This document shows, one piece after another, positions 43,138 through 50,544 of a stretch of 64,000 nucleotides of DNA; position 1 is the first letter of the stretch; each line of letters begins with the position of its first letter. The notes under the pieces were generated by a model. It was not told the origin of the DNA. It worked only from the letters and a program-made list of their open reading frames with translations, and did no database searches. This DNA comes from Adlercreutzia sp. ZJ176 (GTDB lineage Bacteria; Actinomycetota; Coriobacteriia; Coriobacteriales; Eggerthellaceae), in assembly GCF_011038975.1 (NCBI RefSeq), contig NZ_JAAKEC010000002.1:124001-188000 (forward strand). Direction: 5' to 3'. Both the position numbers and the translations under genes were made by a program.

Positions 43138-43451
43138 TGGATACCTGACACGGGCGCTTTGCTCGGGACACGGGGTGGGCACCTGCGAGGCCTGTCCAGG
43201 ATGACAGGGGCGCGTGCGCCAGAGGGCGCTTTGCCCAGGATGACACGGGGTGAATACCTGACACGGGCACTTTGCTCGGGACACGGGGGGGGACACCTGA
43301 CGCGGGCTTCGCTCGGAACGCGGGATGGCGCAGAGGGCCTTCGGCTAACCGTTTTGCCCTTTCACCGTGGGGAGGGGCGCCGGATGGTCTATCATGGTCT
43401 GCGTGGGAAAACGAGGACCGCCGCGCGCGGCGGGACGAAAGGGGAAGCAAC

Positions 43452-44015
43452 ATGAAGATGAAGAAGCTGATCGCCGCGATCCTCTTGGGCGCTCTGCTCA
43501 CCTTCTCGCTCGTCGCCTTCACCGGCTGCGGCTCCAACGACGAGCAGGTCATCCGCGACGCCATCACCGACGAGCTCAACTCTTACAAGACGCTCGACGA
43601 CGAGGTCGTGAACACGCTCATCGCCGACATGGACGCCGACGAGCTGTCCGACTACGGCATCGACGGCGCCGAGTTCATCAAGTCCTACCTCGCGGGCTTC
43701 GACTACACCATCGACAGCGTCACAGTTGACGGCGACACTGCCGAGGCTGTCATCACCATGACCTGCAAGAGCTACTCGGGCTTCGAGCAGGCGCTCGAGG
43801 AGGCCGCCACCGGCATCATGGAGGACGAGAGCCTCATGGACATGAGCGAGGAGGAGGTCAACGACCTCATCGGCTCGACCATCATGGACGCGCTTGACAA
43901 CGTGGAGCTCGCGCAGACCGAGCCCATCACCATCGCGTACACGAAGAACGGCAACGTGTGGGAGCCCGCAGCTTCCACGAGCAACGACGTTGCCACCGCC
44001 CTCATGACCAACTAG
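43452..44015 (+). CDS. Hypothetical lipoprotein
   Basis: A 187-residue predicted lipoprotein. The signal peptide (MKMKKLIAAILLGALL) ends at the lipobox FTGC. The mature part is acidic and contains DDEQ/DELSDYGIDGAEF-type segments, similar in style to small DUF4878/DUF5105-like extracellular domains, but I cannot assign a family firmly. ATG 43452 has GGGGAAG upstream. A terminator follows the stop. No linked enzyme suggests a function. Confidence 0.8.
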   Translation: MKMKKLIAAILLGALLTFSLVAFTGCGSNDEQVIRDAITDELNSYKTLDDEVVNTLIADMDADELSDYGIDGAEFIKSYLAGFDYTIDSVTVDGDTAEAVITMTCKSYSGFEQALEEAATGIMEDESLMDMSEEEVNDLIGSTIMDALDNVELAQTEPITIAYTKNGNVWEPAASTSNDVATALMTN

Positions 44016-44028
44016 CATGCAGCCCGTG

Positions 44029-44062
44029 AAAGCCGCCTGCTTATGCGGGCGGCTTTCTGTTG
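44029..44062 (+). terminator. Terminator after the lipoprotein gene
   Basis: GAAAGCCGCC (44029-44038) pairs with GGCGGCTTTC (44049-44058) around a ten-base loop, followed by TGTT. It lies 14 bases after the stop codon. Confidence 0.75.
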
Positions 44063-44081
44063 CCCGAAGGAGGCGACTCCC

Positions 44082-45104
44082 ATGAGCGAAACCACCCCGG
44101 AGCGCACGAACGCGCGCCGCCCCGCGGCAGAGTCCCCGGCGCAGCCCGCAGCCTCCCTTGCCTCCGCCCCGCGCGACCGCGCGGCGTACGCGCGCCTCAC
44201 GCCTCGGATGGCGTGGCTCCTCGCCGCCCCCCACACCTGGCCAGCATCGATCCTGCCCGTGCTTTTGGCCTGCGCCTGCGCCTACGCCACGACAGGCGTG
44301 CTCTCGGCGACCATGGCGTGTGCGCTGCTCGTCATCTGCGTCCTCATGCAGTCGGCCGTGAACACGCTCAACGACTACTTCGACTACGTCAAGGGAACCG
44401 ACTCGAAGGAGGACAACGTCGAGGCGTCAGACGCCGTCCTCGTGTACAACAACGTGAACCCCGCCTCCGCCCTGCGCCTCGCCCTCGGCATGCTCGCCGC
44501 GGCGTTCGCTCTCGGCATCTACCCCATCATGCAGGCGGGCTGGATCCCGCTCGCCATCGCGCTCGTAGGCGCGCTCATCGTCTTTCTGTACTCGGGCGGC
44601 AAGACGCCCATCTCGTACCTGCCCATCGGCGAGCTCGTGAGCGGGTTCGTGATGGGCGGCCTCATCCCGCTCGCATGCTACCAGGTGCTCACCGGCAGCC
44701 TGGACGGGCGCGCGCTTCTGTGGGCCGTTCCCACCGTCATCGGCATCGGGCTCATCATGCTCACGAACAACACCTGCGACATCGAGAAGGACGTCGCGGC
44801 GCAGCGCAAGACGCTTGCGGTTCTGCTCGGACGCGCGCGGGCCGTGAGGCTCTACCACGCGCTCATGTACGCATGGGTGGCGGCCGTCGTCGTCATCGTC
44901 GGCGTGTGGTTCTCAGGCGGCCTCGTCGTCATGCCCTTCATGCTGCTCGCCGTCTACCCCATCGCCAACGCGCTGCGCAAAAACCCGCTCGTGAGCCCGG
45001 CGCGCATCGGGGCCATGGCGCAGATCTGCAGCCTGAACGTGGCGCTCGGGGCGTTCTACGCCGCCGCCGTGCTCGCAAGCCGCGGCATGACGCTCGTGCT
45101 CTGA
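44082..45104 (+). CDS. menA: 1,4-dihydroxy-2-naphthoate polyprenyltransferase
   Basis: A 340-residue UbiA-family membrane prenyltransferase that attaches the isoprenoid tail in menaquinone synthesis. The Asp-rich motif NDYFDYVKGTDSKEDN and the second motif (TNNTCDIEKDVAAQRKT) are visible, with about eight hydrophobic segments. ATG 44082 follows GAAGGAG; a disordered N terminus of about 40 residues precedes the enzyme. Menaquinone would serve respiratory complexes such as DsrMKJOP. The close demethylmenaquinone variants cannot be told apart here. Confidence 0.92.
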   Translation: MSETTPERTNARRPAAESPAQPAASLASAPRDRAAYARLTPRMAWLLAAPHTWPASILPVLLACACAYATTGVLSATMACALLVICVLMQSAVNTLNDYFDYVKGTDSKEDNVEASDAVLVYNNVNPASALRLALGMLAAAFALGIYPIMQAGWIPLAIALVGALIVFLYSGGKTPISYLPIGELVSGFVMGGLIPLACYQVLTGSLDGRALLWAVPTVIGIGLIMLTNNTCDIEKDVAAQRKTLAVLLGRARAVRLYHALMYAWVAAVVVIVGVWFSGGLVVMPFMLLAVYPIANALRKNPLVSPARIGAMAQICSLNVALGAFYAAAVLASRGMTLVL

Positions 45105-45125
45105 CGCCGCCGGCGCAGGGCTTCC

Positions 45126-46151
45126 CTACCGCGCCGCGCCGGCGCCCTCTGCTCCCTCCCCGCCGCCAGGCGGATACGCGATGGCAATCTGGCCGCGCCA
45201 GCGCCGTGCGAGGGCGTCAAGGTCGAAGCCTTCCAGCAGCTGCTCGGGCATCACGGGCTCGTCGGCCGGGATGAGCCCCGCCGCGTACGCCACGTGCCCC
45301 ACCACGCCCGCCGGCGTCTTGAAACGCGCGAGCAGCTCGTCTAAGGCCGCGTCGCGGTTGCGCTTGGCGAGGCGGCGCCCGTCAGGCGCCACGAAGAGCG
45401 GCACGTGCGCGTAGCGCGCATGCGGAAGGCCGAGCAGGTCCTGCAGGTACACCTGCTGCGGCGTGGAGCATAAGAGGTCAACCCCGCGCACCACCGAGCT
45501 CACGCCCTGCGCGGCGTCATCGACCACCACCGCGAGCTGGTAGGCGAACGCGCCGTCCGAGCGGCGCACGAGGAAGTCGCCGCACTCGCGGTCGAGCCGC
45601 TGCGCGTAGGGGCCCTGGATCTGGTCGTCCACCTCGATCACGCGCTCGTCCACGCGCAGGCGGCACGAGGGCCGCCGCGCGGGCGCGCCGGTTGCACGGG
45701 CCTCAGCCTCCAGGCGCTCGCGACGCACGGCGCGCTCGGCGTCCGTCAAGCTCCGGCACGTGCCGGGGTAGACGTGCTTCTCCCCCTGGTGAGGGGCCGA
45801 GGCCGCGTGCAGGTCGGCGCGCGTGCAGAAGCAGGGGTAGGTCAAGCCGCGTGCGGAAAGCGCGTCGAAGGCGGCGCGGTACGCCTCGTCGCGGTCGTGC
45901 TGGTAGAAGGGGCCGGCGTCCCACGTGAGGCCGAGCGACTCAAAGTCGCGCTGCACCGCGTCGCGAAACCGCGGCTTGGAGCGCTCGCGGTCGAGGTCCT
46001 CGATGCGCAGGACCATGTCCCCGCCCTGCGACTTGGCCACGAGCCAGGCCATGAGCGCGGCGAAGATGTTGCCCGCGTGCATGCGCCCCGTCGGCGAGGG
46101 GGCGAAGCGCCCGACGACGCGCGTCCCCCCTGTGCGGGCGACGTCGCGCAC
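45126..46151 (-). CDS. gluQ: Glutamyl-Q tRNA(Asp) synthetase
   Basis: A 341-residue truncated glutamyl-tRNA synthetase paralogue that glutamylates queuosine of tRNA(Asp). It has the HIGH-like motif in RFAPSPTGRMHAGNIF, a zinc site (YPCFCTRADL with CysxCys, then YPGTC), and the KMSKS-like LAKRNRD. The anticodon-binding half of GltX is absent, as expected. The start is GTG 46151, directly adjacent to the iorB stop. The Gly/Ala-rich C-terminal end is extra. Confidence 0.93.
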   Translation of the reverse strand: MRDVARTGGTRVVGRFAPSPTGRMHAGNIFAALMAWLVAKSQGGDMVLRIEDLDRERSKPRFRDAVQRDFESLGLTWDAGPFYQHDRDEAYRAAFDALSARGLTYPCFCTRADLHAASAPHQGEKHVYPGTCRSLTDAERAVRRERLEAEARATGAPARRPSCRLRVDERVIEVDDQIQGPYAQRLDRECGDFLVRRSDGAFAYQLAVVVDDAAQGVSSVVRGVDLLCSTPQQVYLQDLLGLPHARYAHVPLFVAPDGRRLAKRNRDAALDELLARFKTPAGVVGHVAYAAGLIPADEPVMPEQLLEGFDLDALARRWRGQIAIAYPPGGGEGAEGAGAAR

Positions 46152-46733
46152 CTACGCCTCGTTCAGCACGAAGGCGCGGCCCGCGGCGAACGCCGCGAGG
46201 TTCGCCTCGACGGTCTTCGGCGGCACGCGGCGGGAGATGGTGTCCTCCCAGGCGCTCACGGGAAAGTCGAGGCGCGCCGAGAGCGCGCCGAGCAGCACCA
46301 CGTTCGACGCCTTCACGTTGCCCGCCTCGCGCGCAAGGCGCTCGGCGGGGATGAGCAGCGCGCCGAGGCCGACGAGGTCCTCGCGCGCGCGGGCCGGCAT
46401 CTGCGCCTTGCCGGTGAGCACGGGCAGCGACTTGATGGCCTCGTCGTTCACCACGAGCGAGCCGCCTGCCTTGAGCTGCGCCTGGTTGCGCAGCGCCTCG
46501 GTGGTCTCGAACGACACGATGATGTCGGCGCAGCCGAGGTCGGACACCATGGAGGCCACCTCGTCGCCGAAGCGCACGACGGTGGTCACGGCGCCGCCGC
46601 GCTGGGCCATGCCGTGGATCTCAGACACCTTCACGTCGAGCCCCGCGGCGAGCGCCGCGCGGGCGAGCAGGTCGGCTGCGAGGATGGTGCCCTGGCCGCC
46701 GACGCCGCACAGCAAAACAGTTGTTGCAGACAT
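46152..46733 (-). CDS. iorB: Indolepyruvate ferredoxin oxidoreductase, beta subunit
   Basis: The gamma-domain-type subunit of a 2-oxoacid:ferredoxin oxidoreductase, 193 residues. The N terminus (TVLLCGVGGQGTILAADLLARA) and GMAQRGGAVTTVVRFG are typical. With IorA it oxidises aryl pyruvates from aromatic amino acids to aryl-acetyl-CoA and reduces ferredoxin. It starts 13 bases after iorA. Confidence 0.96.
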   Translation of the reverse strand: MSATTVLLCGVGGQGTILAADLLARAALAAGLDVKVSEIHGMAQRGGAVTTVVRFGDEVASMVSDLGCADIIVSFETTEALRNQAQLKAGGSLVVNDEAIKSLPVLTGKAQMPARAREDLVGLGALLIPAERLAREAGNVKASNVVLLGALSARLDFPVSAWEDTISRRVPPKTVEANLAAFAAGRAFVLNEA

Positions 46734-46746
46734 GACTGGAACCTCC

Positions 46747-48477
46747 CTACTCTGCGACGATGGCGTCGAAGCGGCAGTACTGGGCGCACTGGCCGCAGCC
46801 GATGCACAATCCGGCGTCGATGAACGCCGTGCCCGTCTCGGCGTCGCGCGCGAGGGCCGGGCAGCCCAGCGTCGTGCACACGCCGCAGCCCGTGCATGAT
46901 GCGCTCACGGCATACGGCGGGCGGCGCTTGCGCTCGAGCAGGACGCACGGCGCGCGGAAGATGAGCACCGACAGCGTGTCGGCAGCCGAGGTGGCCTCCT
47001 TGAGCGCCGTGCGCACCGCCCCCATGTCGTGCGGGTCGACCACGCGCACGTCCTCGACGCCGAGCGCGCGCACGACGCCCTCGAGGTCGAGCTCGCGGCT
47101 CGGGCGCTGCTGCAGGGTCACGCCGTTGAAGGGGTTGCCCTGGCGGCCCGTCATGGCTGTGGTGCGGTTGTCGAGGATGCACACCGTGCCGCTGCCGCAG
47201 TTGTACACCGTGGAGATGAGCGAGCTCAGGCCCGAGTGGCCGAACGTGGAGTCGCCGATGACGGCCACCACGGGGCGGTGCTCCTCGCCCGCCCAGGCCA
47301 GCTCGAAGCCGTGCGCCATGGAGACGGACGCGCCCATGTCGACGCACGTGTCCATGGCCGCGAGCGGCGGCAGGGCGCCGAGCGTGTAGCACCCGATGTC
47401 GCCGGTGACCACGGCGCGCAGGCGCGTGAGCTCCTTGAACACGAGGCGGTGCGGGCAGCCCGGGCACAGCGCCGGCGGGCGGGCGGGGAGGTCGTCGCGG
47501 GCGGGCAGATGCTCGGGCGCCTCCAGGCCGAACGCGGCGCGCACCAGGCCCGGCGACAGCTCGCCGTCGCGCGGCAGGCCCTGCGGGAACGCGCTCACGT
47601 CAACGCCGCATGCCGCGACGCCGCCCGCCAGGTACTCGGAGGCCTCCTCCACCACGTAGAGCTCCTCGACCGACTGGGCGAAGGCGCGGATCGCGTTCGC
47701 GGGCAAAGGCCAGGTCACGCCGAGCTTCAGGACGGACGCCTCGGGCAGCGCCTCCCTCACGTGCTGGTACGCCGCGCCGGCGCAGATGACGCCGACCTTC
47801 CCCGCGCCCTTCGTCACGACGTTGTAGGGACACTCCTCGACCCATGCGCGCAAGGCCTCGATGCGCTCGAGCTGCACCTTGCGGCGCGGCTTCGCGAACG
47901 CGGGCATCATGACCCACTTCTGCGGCGCCTTCTCGTAGGGCTTCGGCTCAAACGCCACGCGCTCGCCCACCTCGACGGGCGTCTTGGTGTGGGACACGCG
48001 CACCGAGGAGCGGATCATGAACGGCACGTCGAAGCGCTCCGAGAGCTCGAAGGCGTCGCGCGTGAACGCGAGCGCCTCGGCGGAGTCAGCCGGATCCATC
48101 ATCGGGACGTGCGCCGCCTGCGCGTAGTAGTGCGAGTCCTGCTCGTTCTGCGACGAGTACATACCCGGGTCGTCCGCGGCGAGGATGACCATGCCGCCGC
48201 CCACGCCGGTGTACGCCGCGGTGAACAGCGGGTCGGCCGCCACGTTCACGCCGACGTGCTTCATCGTGGAGATCACGCGCGCGCCGGCTGCCGACGCGCC
48301 GAGCCCCACCTCGACGGCCACCTTCTCGTTTGTGCACCACTCGGCGTACACGCCCTCCTTGCGCCCGAAGCACTCGAGCGTCTCCGTGGAGGGAGTGCCC
48401 GGGTACGCCACGCCGATCGTGGCACCCGCCTCCCACGCGCCTTGGGCGATAGCCTCGTTACCTGACAACAGCTCCAT
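46747..48477 (-). CDS. iorA: Indolepyruvate ferredoxin oxidoreductase, alpha subunit
   Basis: A 576-residue thiamine-diphosphate enzyme. The N-terminal pyrimidine domain begins MELLSGNEAIAQGAWEAG, with GVAYPGTPSTE. The ThDP-binding part contains GDSTFGHSGLSSLIS with a preceding GDIGCYTLG. The C terminus carries two [4Fe-4S] motifs (CTGCGVCTTLGCP and CIGCGQCAQYC). ATG 48477 gives the family length; the longer open frame upstream is not coding. Reduced ferredoxin made here could feed the Ech hydrogenase encoded at 54-59 kb. Confidence 0.97.
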   Translation of the reverse strand: MELLSGNEAIAQGAWEAGATIGVAYPGTPSTETLECFGRKEGVYAEWCTNEKVAVEVGLGASAAGARVISTMKHVGVNVAADPLFTAAYTGVGGGMVILAADDPGMYSSQNEQDSHYYAQAAHVPMMDPADSAEALAFTRDAFELSERFDVPFMIRSSVRVSHTKTPVEVGERVAFEPKPYEKAPQKWVMMPAFAKPRRKVQLERIEALRAWVEECPYNVVTKGAGKVGVICAGAAYQHVREALPEASVLKLGVTWPLPANAIRAFAQSVEELYVVEEASEYLAGGVAACGVDVSAFPQGLPRDGELSPGLVRAAFGLEAPEHLPARDDLPARPPALCPGCPHRLVFKELTRLRAVVTGDIGCYTLGALPPLAAMDTCVDMGASVSMAHGFELAWAGEEHRPVVAVIGDSTFGHSGLSSLISTVYNCGSGTVCILDNRTTAMTGRQGNPFNGVTLQQRPSRELDLEGVVRALGVEDVRVVDPHDMGAVRTALKEATSAADTLSVLIFRAPCVLLERKRRPPYAVSASCTGCGVCTTLGCPALARDAETGTAFIDAGLCIGCGQCAQYCRFDAIVAE

Positions 48478-48560
48478 ACCACACCTCACTTGGCGCACAA
48501 GCGCCCTCTTCCTTCTCTTCCTCTGCTTCCAGCCGCGCCTGCCTGCGGCGCGCAGCCGCC

Positions 48561-49025
48561 CTAAGCGCCGGGCTTGAGCGCGCTCTCCTCGTACAGCAGG
48601 CAGAACGTCCCGATCTGGATGAAGTCGCCCGAGCTGAGCGCCTTCGCCTCGACGCTCTGGTTGTTCACCCACACGCCGTTGAACGAGTTCTCGTCGGCGA
48701 TGACGTAGCAGTCGCCCTCGCGCCGAAGCGTGGCGTGCATGCGCGACACCGTCATGTCGTTCAAGAAGATCGAGCACTGCGGGCTGCGCCCGATGGAAAG
48801 CTCGCGCTCCTCGGGGTTCAGCCGATACGTCACGCCCACCTGCGGGCCGCGCACCACGCGCAGCACGCACGCGCGGGCATCCCGCTTCGCCGTGGCGCGC
48901 TCCTGCTCGTCGAGCACGAGCGGCTGGAACTTCTGCGTCGCGCCGAGCAGCTTGAAGCCGCACTGCGCGCAGCTCGCGTCACCGGGGTTCACCGGCGACT
49001 GGCACACCGGGCATGTCTCTGTCAT
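48561..49025 (-). CDS. Zinc-ribbon FHA-domain protein
   Basis: A 154-residue protein. An N-terminal zinc ribbon (CPVCQSPVNPGDASCAQCG) precedes a forkhead-associated phosphothreonine-binding domain (LSIGRSPQCSIFL, TVSRMHATLRR, NSFNGVWVNN). It would bind phosphothreonine proteins, perhaps products of a PknB-type kinase encoded elsewhere. ATG 49025 has GGAAGG upstream. It lies between iorA and a carboxypeptidase gene, and the cell-wall neighbours suggest division or envelope signalling. Confidence 0.9.
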   Translation of the reverse strand: MTETCPVCQSPVNPGDASCAQCGFKLLGATQKFQPLVLDEQERATAKRDARACVLRVVRGPQVGVTYRLNPEERELSIGRSPQCSIFLNDMTVSRMHATLRREGDCYVIADENSFNGVWVNNQSVEAKALSSGDFIQIGTFCLLYEESALKPGA

Positions 49026-49064
49026 GTTCACCTTCCCGTCTGCTCCATCTCGCCTGCGGCCAGC

Positions 49065-50522
49065 CTACACGACCAGCGCCTGCTTGTCGTAGATGAGCGA
49101 TACGTCGTTGAGGACAACCGAGTCAGCCGTGGTCGGCTCACCCGAGAATCCCTTGATGAAGCGGTCCCACCAGATGCCGATGCTCTCGAACACGCCGGGG
49201 GCCGCCACGTCCTCGCACGCCACGAGGTCCACCTCCGCGATGACCTCGTTGCCCTGGTGGAAGGTGGCGCGCCCGAGCACGTCCCCCACCTTCACGTCGC
49301 CCGTCGGCTCGTCGAACGTGAAGGACTCGCTCACGTTGCCGTCGAGCGCGAACACCTCGACCGACGCCGCGGGGTCGGCGAACGTCGCCTTCACCGTGCG
49401 GTCGGGCCAGTCGGCGTGCGCCACCTCGGCGACCACGGGCGCGTCAACCTGCGTGCCGCCCAGCGTCACCGGCACGCTCTCGGCGGCGTGCGCGAGCACA
49501 TACGTCACGCGGTTGTCGTACACCCAGTCGAACAGCGTGGTGGCGTCGGCGAAGCGCTGCGCCTCGGAGCTCGACTTCAGCACGATGGCGTAGAGCTCCA
49601 CGCCGTCCCGCGTCGCCGCGCCCGCGAAGCACGCGCCCGCCAGGTCGGTGAAGCCGGTCTTGATGCCGCAGGCGCCCTCGTAGACGCCGAGCAGCTCGTC
49701 GGTGCTCTCAAGCTCGATGCTCGCCTTCTCGCCCGCGCGGTCCACCTCGATGGCAGCCGCCTCCGTGCCCACGATGCCACGGAACGTCTCGTTGCCCATG
49801 GCGCATGCGGCGATCTTGGCCACGTCGGCCGCGGTGCTGTGCAGGTCGCCCTCCCACGCGCCGTCGTCGAGCCCGTGCGGGTTCGTGAACACCGAGTCGG
49901 TGCAGCCGAGCTCGGCGGCCTTGGCGTTCATGCCCTCGACGAACGCCGCGAGCGCCTCCTCGTCAGTTCCGCTGCCGCCGAGCATGACCTTGCCCACGCT
50001 CTCCGCGATGGCGATGGCGGCGTCGTTGCCCGAGGGGATCATGAGCGCCTTGAGCGCCTCCTCAAGCGACATGACGTCGCCTTCCTGCAGATGCGCGCTC
50101 GACTCGCCCACCTCGGCGGCCAAGGCGCTCACCGTGACCGGCGTGTCGAGCGGCGCGGCGTCGAGCGCCACCACCGCGGTCATGACCTTGGTGACGGAGG
50201 CGATCTGCGCGGGGTCGCTCGCGTTGCGCTCGAAGTACACCTTGCCGTCGGCGTCCACCACGATGGCGCGCTCGGCGTCGATCGAGGGGCAGACCGCCGC
50301 CGCGATGCCGCGCTGCTCCATGGCGGTGCCCGCGATCACGTCGGTGCGCCGCACGTCGGCCCAGGCGGCGTCAGCGTCCGCCAGCGCGAGCGCGCAAGGG
50401 CAAAGCGCCATGCTCGCGCACAGCAGGCCCGCGCACGCCAGGCGGCGCACGGAGGCTCCCCTGCGCCCGTGCGGGCGGGCAGGGGCGGCAGGGGCGTATG
50501 TCACGTCAGTCCTCAGCTGCAT
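49065..50522 (-). CDS. D-alanyl-D-alanine carboxypeptidase (PBP5/6 family)
   Basis: A 485-residue secreted or membrane-associated peptidase of the S11 family that trims D-Ala from peptidoglycan stem peptides. A basic N terminus and a hydrophobic signal (LACAGLLCASMALCPCALAL) lead into the catalytic domain, with SVTK (SxxK), SGN (in IPSGNDAA) and KTG (IKTGFTD). The start could be ATG 50522 or an earlier codon (50561) that overlaps the VanW gene. A C-terminal beta domain follows; the final amphipathic helix of classical PBP5 is not clear. Confidence 0.93.
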   Translation of the reverse strand: MQLRTDVTYAPAAPARPHGRRGASVRRLACAGLLCASMALCPCALALADADAAWADVRRTDVIAGTAMEQRGIAAAVCPSIDAERAIVVDADGKVYFERNASDPAQIASVTKVMTAVVALDAAPLDTPVTVSALAAEVGESSAHLQEGDVMSLEEALKALMIPSGNDAAIAIAESVGKVMLGGSGTDEEALAAFVEGMNAKAAELGCTDSVFTNPHGLDDGAWEGDLHSTAADVAKIAACAMGNETFRGIVGTEAAAIEVDRAGEKASIELESTDELLGVYEGACGIKTGFTDLAGACFAGAATRDGVELYAIVLKSSSEAQRFADATTLFDWVYDNRVTYVLAHAAESVPVTLGGTQVDAPVVAEVAHADWPDRTVKATFADPAASVEVFALDGNVSESFTFDEPTGDVKVGDVLGRATFHQGNEVIAEVDLVACEDVAAPGVFESIGIWWDRFIKGFSGEPTTADSVVLNDVSLIYDKQALVV

Positions 50523-50544
50523 TGCCTTCGCTCTCGTTCGCTTC

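Larger units (their letters stand above)
42514..43451. other. Gene-free repeat-rich stretch
   Basis: This 938-base stretch holds the 32-base tandem repeat (42719-42844), the MITE-like element (43003-43137) and degenerate direct repeats to about 43330. Homopolymer runs of C and G occur near 42995 and 43285. Short open frames here follow the repeats and are not credible genes. Confidence 0.7.
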